Shown one piece after another: positions 31,675 through 47,200 of a stretch of 64,000 nt of DNA (position 1 is its first letter; the number at the start of each line of letters is the position of its first letter). The position numbers and the translations under genes are program-made. Under the pieces are notes generated by a model. It searched no databases. It was not told where the DNA came from and was given only the letters and a program-made list of their open reading frames with translations. Location: positions 157,765,774 through 157,829,773 of the forward strand of contig CM077115.1 of assembly GCA_039619475.1 (NCBI GenBank), in the 5' to 3' direction. The DNA comes from Icerya purchasi. Lineage: Eukaryota > Arthropoda > Insecta > Hemiptera > Monophlebidae.

Positions 31675-33344
31675 ATTATTATTATTATTATTATTAGGAA
31701 AAAACATTCTGGGAAGTTAATCTAGACGATTACACACGCGGTCTTTAATACTTCGAAAGAACTGTTTCTATTTTATGTGACTCATACGAGGCAATACGCT
31801 TTACAGATTAAAAATAATTCATAATTTCATTAAGCATGCTGCAACGCGGTTTAGTCTGCTTTTTTATTACCTTTCTGGTAGAAAATTCGTATAACATTAA
31901 AATTTGTTCACAAAAATATGCTTATTTAAGTAAGTTTAATTTAAGAAAAATTATATTTGGGTTTAAATAGGATATTTGTAATCAATGAATTTTATTTATA
32001 CGTTAAATTTTATATCTGATACGGCATGAAATTTTGTTTCCTCTGTCGAATTCACTAACCTCACTTTTTGTGTTGATCAATGTTGAAAAAATAATGCCTT
32101 ACGGATGTGATTTTGATTAGATTATTGGAATATGAAAGTTTCCTTTTCTTTTTCGGAAATAGCTTATATTTGTTTGCGTGAATATTCAACAAAAATCCTC
32201 TAATTATCTTTTCTTTAAATTTAACTTTTAAACTAGAATAGATGGAAATAAATAATTTCTTCTGTTCTTACATAAAATAAAATCCAATCGTTATTAAATT
32301 ACCACTTTGAAAAAGGTTTCTTATCGAATCATACTTTTCGGCATTAACAGATAGAAAACAATATTCAGTTGTTCATTACGATTTTGTCAAATTGGATAAA
32401 AAGTAAGGGTTTTCATCTGCAATGTAAGTCGCTTTTAAATTACTTTGTGCAATTATTCAAATGTGTTTACATGAAATTCCCGCTGAGAACGAATAGAACA
32501 CAGAAACTAAGAAAAAAGGAACAGACATTTTTACAGAGAACAATTTGAATTGGCGGATATTAAATTTAAAAATAAATTATTAATTAGTTGAATGTTTGTT
32601 GTTTTTTTTGTTTTTTTTTTTACACCAATTTAACAATAAGATTTAAAACAACAAAAAACAAAACAAATATTTGAAATAATCAATTTGTTTCAGTAATTGC
32701 CTATAACATGTTAAATCAACATATATTTCGTCTTCATTAACCATATGAAAATATCAAAGAGAAGGCAATATGTGATAATGAATATTGAAAACGAACACGA
32801 ATTAAAGAGAAGATACAATAAGTGGAAAAGAATTAGCATTGGCAAACATTACCGCCTGTTTTCGACAAGGAGATAAATGAAATCGGGTCAAAAATCATAA
32901 AAAGCGTTATTGTATGTGCAATACAAAACTATCTATCTAGGCAGAAATGTTCAAAGTCATTGCAGAACAAAACAGTATAAAAGCAGAGTTGAATACAATA
33001 TTTTGAACTCAGTGCACAAGTAGAAAAAAGGCTTGTTACAAAGTTTAAACATATACGCTTTAATACGTTCCAAAATTTTCTTGGGAAAATAAAAGATAGA
33101 ATTCAAATATAAGTCGGCGGCATTAGAGATACTAATTAAATTGTAAAAATGAGATATAATTATACAGATTTACAAAAAATTATCAACTGCATAGCAGTTA
33201 CCGTAGCGAGTGATACGGTGTTGCACTAGCTTTTCAAAGGATACGTTATTGGAAAACCTAAACCATAAAAAATATTTGACTATTTGGAAACCATTATTAA
33301 CAAAAGCCAGCAAGAATGAAGAAAGCTAAGAAAGAGATTAAAGC

Positions 33345-33346
<2 letters not shown>

Positions 33347-33387
<41 letters not shown>

Positions 33388-33420
33388 TGTGTGCATGTGT
33401 GCCTGTGCGCACATACACAC
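33347..33420. repeat. (AT)n-(GT)n compound microsatellite
   Basis: A run of AT dinucleotides (33347-33385) passes into GTGTGTGCATGTGTGCCTGTG and ACATACACACAC. Confidence 0.9.
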
Positions 33421-36319
33421 ACAGAAAAAGGAATCGGGTCTTCACAAATTTATTTATAGAGACAAATTCCATTAGTATTAAATAAAAAATACTGAAATTA
33501 TAAACGGAATGATCAAGAAGAAAGAATTATTATGTTATAAAAAGGAAAAGATAATCTACATAAGTCATAATATGGAAAGCGAAAAGTGTGAACCACTCAA
33601 ACTAACGGTGCAGTTTTAAAACCCCTAAAATTTTTTTATTAGAGAAATTTGAAAAAAGATGAACTGCCCTAAAGTTTAAATAAAGTCTAAATATTGATGT
33701 CGAACTGAAATTAATAAATAGATGTGTCGGTCACTTAAATGGTTAGTCCAAGATCAGAGAGTCTATTAGGAAAAAGATGAGATTACACTCATGTATATTT
33801 TGAAGTGCCGCTATCTGTTAAATTTCATCAAATACATTGTGTTGCTACTGAAAAAGAAAAGATAGAGCCACTATACGAAATAATACATTGTTTTTACATA
33901 AATTAGAAAAAACTTAAATTCACGCCTGTTTTTTTATTTATAAAAATAAATTTTTATTACACGTATGTAATTTTCTTACATACCCACCCTAAAAAAAATT
34001 ATAATTTTTCAAAGCATTTCTATTTAATATCTAATTTTACAGTTGTTCTGCGTATTATCTGACACATACAATAACAATTGGGAATCTGATAATGGAATAA
34101 CTAAATGACGAATAAATTATTCGAATAACTCACATAAGAATAATGATTCATTTATTTATTATTCATTATTTAATATTAATTCAGTCATACATTAATCATT
34201 ATCATGCGTTAATCAATGAATCATAATTCATAGTATAGTGGGTAAATGCCTGATTGAATTCGAAAAAAGACAAACAAATATACTTTTTCTTTAATGATAA
34301 TTATTTTATTTCTCTATTAACAATATTTAGTATGATTACAATCATCTTTATTACCAGATTAATAATATAATAACATTGTCCAACGTGATCCACATTATGA
34401 AATCCGTATATTCGTGTATTTTACTAAAGAAGTTAAAATAAATAAACAAATTTAATATGAATGAAAAAGCAAAAAATATTCAACATAATTATCGGTATAT
34501 GATTAATAGAGCATATAAATAAATTTTAACTTTTAATTTTAAATAAAGGGCTAATAAATTAATACTATCATACGGTTAACGCTTTATCAAAAAATTACGA
34601 GTAAATTAATTTATAAATATTTCAATTTAAATTAAATTATTATTTAAAACGCGGTTAATTTATTTGGTTATAATTATAACGCAATTTTTTATTTATTACG
34701 AGTAAAATGAACCAATAAAACCGTTTGTTCTAAAAGTTAAAATTTATTTAAAATACCAAATTTATTATGTATATATCGATAATTATTTTAAATATTTACT
34801 TTAATTTAATTTTAGTTGTGCATGAGTGTATGTTTCTAATATGGAATCATATTGATTGATAAGCTAGCGAAATTGTAAATTTAAAAATATTTCTATGATA
34901 TAATTACTAATATGGCAATAAAAATGATTGCAGATAAGCTGTAAACGTTAATAGAAAAACAAAATAATTAGAAATATTAAAAAAAATGTATTTTTGTTTA
35001 TACAGCCGAGTTGGAACTACGTCCCTGTTCAAAAAAAAAAAAAAGTTAGGCATTGTAAATTTTACATTTTATGATTAATGATCAAGAATAACGAATAATT
35101 TGTTTTTCTAATTCCTATTCGAATAATTCAACAGAACGGATAAATTCAAAAGCATAAAAATGAAATAAAACTATTTGATCAGTAGAGATAGTTGTAGTCC
35201 AGATTTGGGTACATGTTGGATTAAATTAGTTTGTTTTACAAGGAAAATACTGTGATGTACTTTGAAAAAGTTGGATTAATAAAATTTTGCACATGTTCTG
35301 ATTTGCATTTCGCATAACCTGAGGGTAGCTTGGATGAATCGAAGAGAAAAAGGAACTCCCTAACCCGAAAAGAACAAAAATAGGAATTATTAAATGAAGG
35401 TTTTAATTATCTTGCATTTCAGAAGTGGCTGGGGTTATTCTCGTCAGGGAATTTTGAAAAACAATTACTTCCCCTACAAATTTTAACATTTATTTGGCTG
35501 TAAACATTTATTCTCAAGAGACGGAATTTTTAATTAACAATCAGTGCATTGACCTGATATTAATTTTTCTTATCCGCTGGTGATTTATTAACATTTTTTA
35601 TACATTTTTAATACAGTTTTATTCTTCGAGTGTAAAAATAATGTTGGTTTTTATTAAAATTATGCCTACTACTTTTAAGACTTTACTGTAAATAATTCGA
35701 GTAAAAAAAAATATTCAAAGGTACTTAAACTTTCAAAATATGTCGAAAAGTTTACTAAAACGTAAAAATAATTTAAAAAATAAACCATCAAACAAAAATA
35801 AATAAAAAAAACGTATATCTAAAATGATATTAGAAAAAAATTCAAAAATGATCTTGAAATTAAAAGTTTTCCTAAATGTTTAACCAACCGTAATTCTAGC
35901 CAAATCATTTTGCTACATTTTTATTTTAGATTTCATCAAAATTCCAACTATTCATTTTCATGTTCGAAATATTAAAGACCGATGTATTAATAATTACATT
36001 AAAATACGGACGTCCTATTGTTATGTCTAAGTCATTAAAATAATTATCGTTATTACGAATATACATATATATATTTTTAATTGTATAATATTTTATCATT
36101 ATAGTTTTTCGACCGATTTTTATTTATTTCTTTAATACTTTATGTTTAACATTTATACACTATTTCTGTTAATTCTTCTGCAAAACTAACTCATGGAAGT
36201 AACAGAAATTAGTTCATTATTTTGTAAATAAATATAAAAGTATATTATTAAGAATGCCATATTCATACAAAGTTGTTCCGTATGTATGAATTCCAGAAGG
36301 CTAATTATTTAAAAAAATG

Positions 36320-36334
36320 AATATATACATATAC

Positions 36335-36374
<40 letters not shown>
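36320..36374. repeat. (AT)n / (ATAC)n microsatellite
   Basis: ATATACATATACATATACAT then pure AT repeats to 36374. Confidence 0.9.
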
Positions 36375-36377
<3 letters not shown>

Positions 36378-36461
36378 CTCAGCTTACAAAATGAATTTAC
36401 TTAATTTGCATTTCTTCTTTGAAGGAAAATGTTTGTAATTAACTTTTTTTGTAATATGCAG

Positions 36462-36485
36462 TAATAATAATAATAATAATAATAT
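36462..36485. repeat. (AAT)n microsatellite
   Basis: Eight tandem AAT-type triplets. Confidence 0.9.
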
Positions 36486-38022
36486 AGAATAATGCAGTCA
36501 GAAAGATCAGAAGAGTTCAATTTCACTTTCTTAACAAAAGCAAAAAATGTTTATTTTAATGTAAAAACCATCGCATATTACTAGAAATAAACAATTGCTG
36601 ATATTCAGAATAAATCAACCTAAATACATTTAAAAAATGGAAAAAAACTGACAATATTCCATAATTTCAACGTATGAGAAGAGACAGTAGTAATGCTTAC
36701 GAGATATCAAAATATGCAATTAAAGCGAAATATTTTTGTAAATTGTACCACTTAATTTAAGTGCAAGGAAAATTAAATGACGCTGTGTTGCAAACAGAAC
36801 TATGAGCGGCAAATTTACATGCAAGTTCCTCAATTATGTGCCGTGAAAAATAATCTGCCAAATACAGGTTAATATGAAAATCTCTGCTTAAATATAGAGC
36901 TACATTTTCGGCAAGCAATCTGTTAAAAATTATTAATAGTTTAATTGGTCTAACTTTTTTTTTTCTTTCTATAACTCCGAAGATAGGCACTGTTTTTTGT
37001 TTGGAAAAATGTTTAAATGAAAATTAAAATTCAATCTCACATGTTCGGTGTGGAAGGCATGTGTCTTTATTTATAATTTTTTATCGATGAATATTTTTTC
37101 ATACTATTACCCACCGATGAGCGACTAAGAAGACCATAATTTGAAAAAATTATTATTAAAGAAAGCTAACAAAAATCACCGTACATTTTTATCGTGTCAA
37201 TTCGATTTTTTTAAAATTTACTCGGACAAAAGTTTATGTGTTTTTTGTAACTTTGTGTGCCGATACTATTATTATTACGAGTATTTGTAAGCTTCTCTAT
37301 AATTGAAGGTCGTTGCTACATCAAGCATGCATTACAAAGTTATGATGTCTAATGTAAATTATCTGCAACAGCTGTTTTACCTATATTTAAACCGCTAAAT
37401 ACGGTTAGCCGCTTTCTTGGAATATTTTATCATTTTATGGTAGTTTACTTTTCTTGCTTTTGCAGTAGCGAATAAAATTAAACTATTATAAAAGTATATA
37501 ACTGCGAAAAAAAAAAAAAAAATTTTTGAATACTAATTCACTATACTGTCCAATAGAGATTATGTGTAGGTACGAACCGTATTTCGCACGCCATTGTTGG
37601 CGTTTTAAGTTTTCCAGCTACGTTGATATACTGAGTAGAAAATGAGTGACAATTTTATCGAAAAAAATCGTAAGTTGTCACCTTTTGATCTTAATAATAT
37701 TCTCTAACTAAAATTAGTATTACAGGAAGGAACTTTTTTCACCGCTTAAATCTTAAACATAACAAAAACACCGATTATTTTATAAAACAATTGTATATTT
37801 GTAACATAATTTTTGGTTTAAAAATATTTTTCAGTCTAAAATCGATTAATCGATTAATTGATAAACAATAAAAAGTAATAAGATTAATTAATACTTACAC
37901 CTAGTAGACAGCCGTATTTCGTTTAGGTTGTTTGATCAATTTTGTTTGGTTCCGAACACAATAAGTTATACAAATATATATTGAACGAATATTAAACTGA
38001 AGGAAAGTGTTAATATATTCCA

Positions 38023-38205
38023 TCATACGCAGGCGATGTCATCGAAAAAATCGCACAGAGATTTTACGTTTAATTGGAATGCCAACCGAATTGGAGAAAT
38101 ACCATCTTGATTCTTCAGAGTTGAATCTGCTCCGTTTTTCACTAGCAATTTGGCAATGGAAACGTGGCCGCCCAGCACCGCGGCGTGTAAAGCGCTCTCT
38201 CCATT
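38023..38205 (-). CDS. ANKRD29: ANKRD29 last exon
   Basis: 183 bp: 60 codons and TGA (38025-38023 on -). The acceptor AG is at 38207-38206. It encodes the final ankyrin repeat (NGESALHAAVLGGH, KLLVKNGADSTLKN) and a diverged tail, DGISPIRLAFQLNVKSL then CDFFDDIACV. The plus-strand ORF at 38007-38222 is its shadow. Confidence 0.88.
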   Translation of the reverse strand, partial: NGESALHAAVLGGHVSIAKLLVKNGADSTLKNQDGISPIRLAFQLNVKSLCDFFDDIACV

Positions 38206-41200
38206 CTTTTCAAAACAAATAATTAGTTATCTAGTTTAGTAAAACATTAACGCTTAATGCAGTTCTTATTATAAGACTTTTTTTCTTTTTTTTTTTTTTT
38301 GGAAAATACAAAATTGTCCCAACTTCGAATTATAAATCAATTCGTCTCAATCTAAAGCGCAAAATCGTTAATAATGATTGGTATCGCTCTAAAATATTAA
38401 AATTGATGTACTCGGAAATTTACAAGATTTGAAATTGTTCCTTGACCGATTTCTAGTTAACCAATCAACAGTGCAGTATAAGAATGATCGATGTTCTAAT
38501 TTATCTACAGTGCCGTAAATTTGGGAGGGTAAAATTGGAGAAAATAAGCCTCGAATTCTATTCATTGCTCTTTGCCGAGTTCGCATTGGTCATACTTCAG
38601 TTACTCACTCGTACATCTTAATATGTTTGTTGTAATAATCCATTGACCAATAAAATTACTCATTGACTGCCCGGAGTACAAAGCGATACGCTTAAAATTT
38701 CCATTCCTTTCATTACTTGCTGAGCTTCTCGGTGATGATGCAAGGGTAATTTCTCAATTTTTCGAATTTCTCAAAGTGACAGATCTCATAACTTTATTGT
38801 GATAAAACTTTCTAGCCCAATCGCTGTATATTTCACGTTAAATACGTGTATAATAGAAAAAAAAAAGAGCGATGTAAAAATCACTTCGGCAGTAATCATG
38901 ACTGTTTTTGGTTGCTACGCAAATGATTTTAGTTTGTCGTTTTAGGTGTTAAGTATTAAAAATATTTCAACGGTATAAATTTGTGCGAACTTTTGAAAGT
39001 AGTCTACGTTCCTTTTTCCTATAAGTGTGTTTTAAATTAGAAAAATCTAATCTCCATCTAATAGTTCGGACGCAGTGTTCGAAGAAAAATAAAAAAGCAA
39101 GAGAAACAGAATGTTTATTACGTCAGATGCTGGAAAATCAAAAATACTTCTGACACGATTAACGTATTAAATTTTAAATTTACATGGTAGAATTTAATTT
39201 TGACGTCTACTTAGGCTTCTAATGTTTTTATTTTAATTTTTTACAATATTGCAGCTGACGAAAATTAACGTTGAAAAGATAACAGATGTGGCCTTTCTTG
39301 ATTGCGTGCAATTCGAAGTAGCAATAAAAACAAAACAAGCAAAATCAAGCGAAAAAGTAACGTTATTTATGGAAAAAAAAAAAAAAGTGACATACGACCA
39401 AAAGCCGAAAAAATTAATAAATAACATAAAATGATATAACGTTGTCCTTCAGATGTTCCTTTAAACGACTATAGATGCAGCTCCTTGCGCCGTTAAAATA
39501 GGTTTAGGACTATTTTTAGACTGAGCGGCACGAACGAACATCCTTATTTTTAAATGAAAAACTAGCATAAATGTACTTTTTTTACGAGGCCAACTAAGGC
39601 TTGCTTATACTATCAGTGGTTAGAGACAAGGAAGTCAAACATTAGCTCGAAATCGAATCGGCACCGGATGACGAAATTGATAGATATCACTTAAATCGTA
39701 TTTTTCATCGTATAATCTCGTTGACCCGTACTAGGCGCATCGCTTTTTCTTTTCCGGAAGTATAATCCGACCAGTTTTCGAGCGGAAGTCCGACACGACT
39801 AGTGTGAATAAGACTTTAGTTTCTGCCCAGTCCTCAGTGTTGTGTTTAAAAACGTCCCTCAACCCTGTCAAACCGGAATTACCAATGCGACATAATCCTT
39901 TGTAATAACTTAAATAATATATATCATCCTTAATTGATCTTTTCGAATTGCCCAAAATATAAACTTTTGGACGTAGCGAAAGACTTTGATATTTCTCTTT
40001 GTATTAAAACTCGTATTTAGAATAAAAGTTTTCTTGCAGAATAGGAAATATTAGATGTTATGTAAAATAAACTAACAATGTACTGTAACAGTACCTTCCT
40101 ATATTTTTTTTTAATATATATATATATATGTATTTGTCAAAAAGATAAGCCGTGAATATATGATATATCTTAGAACGGTATTAACCATCTAACCAAATTC
40201 CCAGGGATGCCGCCACAGTCTGGTTAATATCGTGGGCGTAATAGTGAGTTGTTATTTTAATATATTTAATTTTGAAATGGAAAATTTTCAACATTAAAAG
40301 GAAAAATACCTTATCTTAACCAAGGGTACCCCCTCCTCTTTGTCAGAAGTCAATATTCTTAATAAATACGATTCTGTTATGAAGAAGTTAATTATGCAAT
40401 CTTCCATTTTACTATTTAAAATATCTTAATTCAACAAATTTCCAATGGATTACGATTTAACATTAAACAAGTTGTTCAGTCAAGCATGATATTTCATGCG
40501 CTGAGGATTCTGTATGTCAAGTTAACGATTAACTATAATTTACATTTACATAGTACTAAATTCAAAGCAAAGAAATTTGATTTTTCGCGCCGCAAAGAGG
40601 AAGAGACAGGTGATTTTTTGCGATTTTTGAAATTGTCACTAACTTCGAAAATTTAATTAACAAAATGAAATACGATTTCGTCTATGATAAGCAGGGATCT
40701 TTCAAACAATATACGTCACATGTCCGGGGAAAAAAATATTTTTTTCCAAAATTTTCGAGCTTTCGGCTTACAAGTGACACAGAATATAAAGTTGTGTAGC
40801 TCGGTTGTATTTTTCCTATAAATGCACATGTTTGAGATACGTTTTGGTTTCTTCAACGTTTTTACTCGGGTTATTATATTTACCTGAACTGCCTTTTTTT
40901 CGATTTTTTAACCATAATTTTTTGCTTTTATGAAAGAACTTCTACATTTTGTTTATATTTTGTGAATTTCAAAGGTTTATCTGGTGATGAGTTATGAATT
41001 CTTCAAGGATGATTTTTGAGGTAGTTTTAAATTCCATATTATTTATTCTAGACGGTTTTTTGGCTCCCAGGGTAATTGGTTAGCTCGAAGTTATAGATTG
41101 TCTTAAAGAGAATTTTAAATGTAATTTACGATCCAATTTTGAAGTTTATAAATCAAACCGTTCGTCGTGAGTTATTGATTTTTCTTTAATATTTTAGTCG

Positions 41201-44200
41201 TTTCTGAACCATCTTATATTAGAATTCCGTACATTATATGTATGTGTACGGAGTTCCATAAAACGGGGGAAAAAAAGAAGAGAATATATAATAAAAAGTT
41301 GCTGTTGCGTGCAATTAACCGAATATTTTATAATATACTTTGGCGCATAAAACAAAAATTCATAGTAAATTAAAACCAAAAGTAATTTTTTAATGAATGA
41401 CAATTTCTGTTATTTCTGTTGCCGAAGTTTGAATAACATCATTTAATTTAAAACGTAATTTGCAATGAATATTTAAATGTACAAATATCAAGTATATTTT
41501 TACCCGTTCGATTTTTGTTTTTTTATAAATGATACGTCGATTATCATGCTAGACTGAGCTGAAATTTTTGTTTTACACCCAAGTGACAAACTATAATATT
41601 CAAGATAGGAGAACAGTTTCTTTTAGTGTGTTATCATGTGCACAAGAGCCAAGTCAGAACAAATTGCGACTTCATGGTTTAAATCAGTCAGTATGCGGTG
41701 ATTTGTTGAAAAAACAATAATAAGATTGCAGAGCGGTTATGGAGTTATTTTTGCGAGAAACGCAGTATTCGCGTTCATTTTTTTCATCCGCGACTCATCA
41801 AGCGATACTTGTAATTTCAGTGTCAGTGTACAGGTCTCTATTTAATTACGATAAAATTCGAAATAGATATCGAATTATTTACCACAGAAATGAAAAAATA
41901 ATCGGAAATTTACTGTATACTAATCTGTCAGTACGCATTTTTACCAATGCTGCCATCAGGCAATGGTAATTCAGTGTAGCGCGTCCTAAATCGCGCCTGT
42001 GCACTTTTCAACTATGCTACTCTTTCGTTTCTCTAGCCGATTTTTTATCTTTTTTTTTTCTGCTCTACCAAACGTGACCCCGTGATGTCAAGTTGATTTT
42101 TTAAAATTATTATCATTTTTTTTCCTGTGCCGTTTCATTTTTAGGCGAAATGGAACGGTTTATTTGCTGCCCGATTAATCACTGCGCGCACATTCCTCAA
42201 AGGCGAAATCGATCTGGATCCGACAATCCCTAGCGAGCAACTAGTTCTCATTCACTCACACTATCACACTCTTTACTGTTATTAGATATTTTTATTTTTA
42301 CTTATTTATTTTTTCACTTTTCATATGGCCTATGTAATGTATACATTACATCTCATATGTTGACGTCACTCGCAACATCTGTCGACTGTTCTTCTAGAAG
42401 TGTTTTTTTTTGTTTTTTCTTTTTCTTTTTTTAATTATTTATTTTGTTCTAAAAACTATCGTTCAAATTTTTTTGCTCAATTGGGCCATGTTCACAGATA
42501 TATCAGTTGGCATCGTGTTGAAATTGCGATTCTTAGGAAATAACTAGACAGTATTTTTTTTTTTTCGCGCCAATTCCGTAAAAACTCCTGGATTAATTTG
42601 CTGAATTGGTCGCGATGTCTCATCATTATACTGTCGAAGGATGTGAAAACTGGAAGAAAACCAAATAACTACATTCGTTTAAACGCAAATGTGCCACGAA
42701 ATGCTATCTGCGCCGGGACAAGCGCATACATTCTCGACCGCAACTACATATAAATAGATCAATATTTGTTCAAAAATTTTTATTTTTTTTTATTTTGATA
42801 TTACAATAGCTTATACTTTTGGCAAGTTGAAAAGAGGAAGAAAACAAAAAATAAAGTAACACTAAGCAGATAAAGTTTAAAAAGTTTTTTGACGCTTATT
42901 TACCGTTGTAAACGTTTAATTCGTTCATGAAACAAATTAATAGAATACGTCGAAATTTTATTACTGAAATAATTACTTTTTTTAGAGAATAAAAAATTAT
43001 AATTTTTAGTATGGTAAAAATAACTGTAAAATTTGGATGGCGTATTGGGAATTAATGAATATTCTATTATTATAAGAGTTTATTTAAAAGCAAGCAGTGT
43101 TCATCTGCGAATAACTTTTCCACCTTCGGCAAGTTAGCGAAGAAATAGAACGAAAGAAGTGAACTGGAATACAACTGATAGGACATTTAGAAAAATCAAG
43201 GTCTTTCTGTATATTTTAATTGAAGTAAATAGTGGGATCCATCTTCATGCGTGTTTAAGTAAAAAAAAAAAAAAAGAAGAAAATACCGAAAAAATTAGTT
43301 ATTTCAGATAATACATGTTGTTGATATATGGTTATTAGCAAGAAAAGGAGTGCAGATGGTGCGATTAAAAATATTTGCCACGATGCTGTACATGAAAACA
43401 TTTATATGCAGTAGGTCCCTGAACACTTTACAGAATTATGATGCAGAGAATTTAAAAAAAAAAATGACGGTACAATTGCCTTCTATGACATACCTTTGCC
43501 ACTACTACTAGTCGTACAATTACACTTCTTAGATCATCATTAAATGTTTACTGAAAAGCCAATTAAAGAATTTTTCACCAATTCTAATTAGATTATGACT
43601 ATAATTAAAATATAGAAGAATATTCATTTTTTAGATTTAAACATATTTTTATACGCTTGTCCGAAATGATTTTTTAGCTACTTTGAGGGAATTTCGTGAA
43701 GCATAACCGGCACGCGAAGAAAAAATAGATGAAATTGATTTGTTTGAAAAAGGCGACTACTTTAATCTAGGGAAGAAATAAATCTTTTCTAAGTCATATA
43801 AGCTATCACATTAGAGGATGGAATTAAAGTCGGCGAGAAAAGAATATCTAACATCAGATACGCTGATGATACAGTGATGGTATCAGGAAGCCTCGCCGGA
43901 CTACAAGAAATGCTTACGCGGGTTCATGAGGTTAGCCTAAGCTACGGGCTGGAAATAAATGCGCCCAAAACAAAATGGATGGTGGTGGACAAATGTAAGC
44001 AAGACACTAATACGTCTGCAGGAAATATACATATTGGCTCGGAAGAAATTGAAAGGGTGTCAAGATTTCAGTATCTGGGCAGCTGGTTCTGTGAAGAAAC
44101 CGACCAAAACATTGAGATTAGAACCAGAATAGAGAAAGCGAGAACAAAATTCTTCACGATGAAGAATTTGTTTACACGAAGAAATATTAGCCTACAGTTA

Positions 44201-47200
44201 CGCATGAGGCTGGTTAGATGTTACGTATTCACGATATTGCTATATGGAGTTGAAAGCTAGACACTTACAATGGTATTGGAGAAAAGAATGTAGGCCTTCG
44301 AGATGTTTGTATACCGTCGCATATTAAAAATCCCATGGACAGACCGCATTACAAACCGGCAAGTCTTAAACAGAATGTCAAAGGAAAGAGAACTATTGCT
44401 GACTATCCAAGAACGTAAACTAAATTACTAGGGCCACATTCATCGTAATGAAAAATACCGCTCGCTTCAACTGGTTTTACACGAAAAAATTGCCGGCATA
44501 AGAAACGCAAGCAGAAGGAAGCTGCAGTGGATCTACTCCGATGGTGCCGATGTTCACAAGTAGATTTACGTAATACTGCCATTGATAAAGTGAGGATGGC
44601 CCTACTGATCGCCAAATTTCGATCGAAGACGGTGTAAGCAAGAAGAAGAAGAAGTCATATACTACCAAATTAGCTTCTTTCAGGCCACCGATATCCCCTC
44701 CGCGTGATAGTTCTGTTTTTGTTATTGAGTTCGTTTGATGGACTATCTCCGTTACGGTTACCGTTAAAAAAATCATTTTTTTGTAAAATTTCACTGAAGT
44801 AATATAGCCAATTAGAAAGGGAAAAAAAGTAATCAAGATTTAATCTGATACTAGTGATTTTATTTGATTAAAAAAAAAAAAAGAACGAATGTATAATTGA
44901 TTTCAAACTCTTTCGAACAGTCGGAAGTGGTCAATCGTTTAAGAGCCTACTTGTCAGCTGTGAATATTTATCGGTAAGGAAATAAAAGTATCGATAAAGT
45001 TTCGAATGTTGTAAACGATGGATGTTTGCACTGATCAGAAAATCCTACTTTGCACGGCGAAAAGTTTTTTTGTTGCAGTTTAATCTTCGATAATTGTCTG
45101 ATTCACTTAAAAGAATATTTGGAAATTGTTCTGTTAATCTAGTGTTTTTGACAAATATCACAACCTCCTAGTGGGCCTAAAGATGTTTTATGGAGCCGTG
45201 AAAATTTAAAAAATATTCCATTTGCTTATGTTAAGCGTAATGTTGCCTTACAACAACACACATGAATATATCATATGTGTTGAATGGAAAAGGGAAAAGA
45301 AAAAGGCGTCAATAATAAACAGTTCTGAATGTAACTGAACATTTGACTTATGACCAAACAAAGGACCGAACCAGTGGTCACGTAAAACAAAATTGCAAGT
45401 ATTTCTGTTCTCTTACATCAAATTACGAAAAATTTTTAACATTACAAAAAAATAATGGATTCGTAATTGTTCTCGGACAAGATGTGAACATTTAATCAAA
45501 ACGTGTATATTAATATTTAATACAGCCCCACAGACGGCTGCCCCGAGATGGTCATTTACTTGTTCCAAGTTTTCTGCGTTAACAGGCATGATTAAACTTA
45601 CCAGAAAACATACAGGAAGATACTCCAACCAGCATTACGAGAATTTATTATTCATCAGGATAAGCGGCCTAACCCCCGGTATTCTTAGAAAACCTCCTTT
45701 ATGTGTTGCAGTAACTTTAAGAGTTACACACGTATATATAGGAGTAAAAAAAAAATAATAATACGCTATTAGTCAAATAGTGCCAAATTCATTTCTTGAA
45801 GCAATAGTATATATTATATTGTAAAAACTATGTAGGATAAAAAAAACAAAAAAAAAAAAAGACAACTTTTAAAATTTGTAAAATTAAGAAATTATACAAA
45901 AGAATAATAAAAATACATTTTATCATTTTAGTTTTTGAACTGTTAAGTGTAGTCGTATTCAGTTGTTTCTGATAATTTTTTATATTAAATAATATAAACG
46001 ATATTACGAATTTGTTAAATAAAAAATCGATGATAGAGAAAATATTTTACTGTTTTCAATACGAAAAATGTGAGTAAAAAAAGCGTTGAAATAGTTATAG
46101 TCTGTCCAACGAAGGAAGTCCGTTCGTAATAAAACTGAAACGCGCTGACGTCATGAAATCGGAGGTACTCACATTCATCATCATCATCCGCCGGAGAGCG
46201 TAGGCGATCACAGTATCTGCCTATTAGATTTTACACTGTTTGGCGGGTCCTCATATTATGATTAATGGTGCCATTCAATACGCTGTCGAGAATAGTAGAT
46301 AATTATGGATTAAAAATAAAATACAAATATAACGAATTAAAAGTATAATTTGCATATACTATCCTCAGGCTTTTAATTCGTTTATTATAGCTGTATCTTA
46401 TTTTCAACCGAATTTGGTATATTTATATTTAACAAACAGAATGATAAACACAATTTTCTATATTAAATTCAAATATACTAAACTGCATTCTGATGTGTCG
46501 CTGAATATATCAAAATCATCGTTACAGGTATTGTCGAAATGCATTATCGTATCGCCTACATATTTTTATCTCCATTACCTGATATTTATTTTCCATAACA
46601 TGGTTTAAGTATTTTTTGGTGTCGCTTAATTCTTGCAGCCTGTTCCTAACTGTGTAAAGCTGATTAATCAACAGTGATATTTAATTCTCGTACTTTCCTT
46701 TTTATTAATCTTCAGTTCATCGCGTATCAGATGTAACACTCGTGGATCAACAGAGGAGCAGGTGGCCTCCGTCTACATGTAAACCGGTCGGAAAAAAAGA
46801 ACGCCTGAACCTAAAGAGATGAAATAAAGACGAGGTTACTACTTTACAGAAGGGGAGGAATACCAGGAATATGGCCATGTTATTTTTTTCGGCAATACTG
46901 AAATACGTGTCAAGTGTTAATACGCGCCCTCCTGTTGCTGGTACACTATTTTGAGCAACGTTGATGCTCGATAACGAAACTCAAACGGACTTCTCTCGTT
47001 GGACAGACACTATATACATGCTCCGTCGAAGATTGTTTTACGTTTTTCGATACATTGCATGTTTTTGTCTGTACATTATTGCAGCGATTCCAAAAACCGG
47101 ATTCCAAAAGATATCACGAGTTTCAGAAGTATTATTATTTATTTAAAGAAATTATGGAAAAAATTATAAGATTAATTGGTCGTCTATTATTTATAGCGTA

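Larger units (their letters stand above)
31697..38022. other. Intergenic region between convergent genes
   Basis: AT-rich DNA between the 3' ends of the syntaxin and ANKRD29. It contains microsatellites (33347-33385, 36320-36374, 36462-36485) and many A/T runs. No exon, transposase or RT motif was recognised. A 77-codon minus ORF at 36757-36990 has no recognisable domain. Confidence 0.5.

Noticed and set aside
38007..38222. 71-codon plus ORF
   Set aside because: It is the antisense shadow of the ANKRD29 last exon; the minus strand gives a clear ankyrin repeat with splice sites.
42615..42750. Possible THAP zinc-finger start (HYTVEGCENWKK)
   Set aside because: The second Cys and the C-x2-H pair at the expected spacing are missing and a stop interrupts; the resemblance is too weak.
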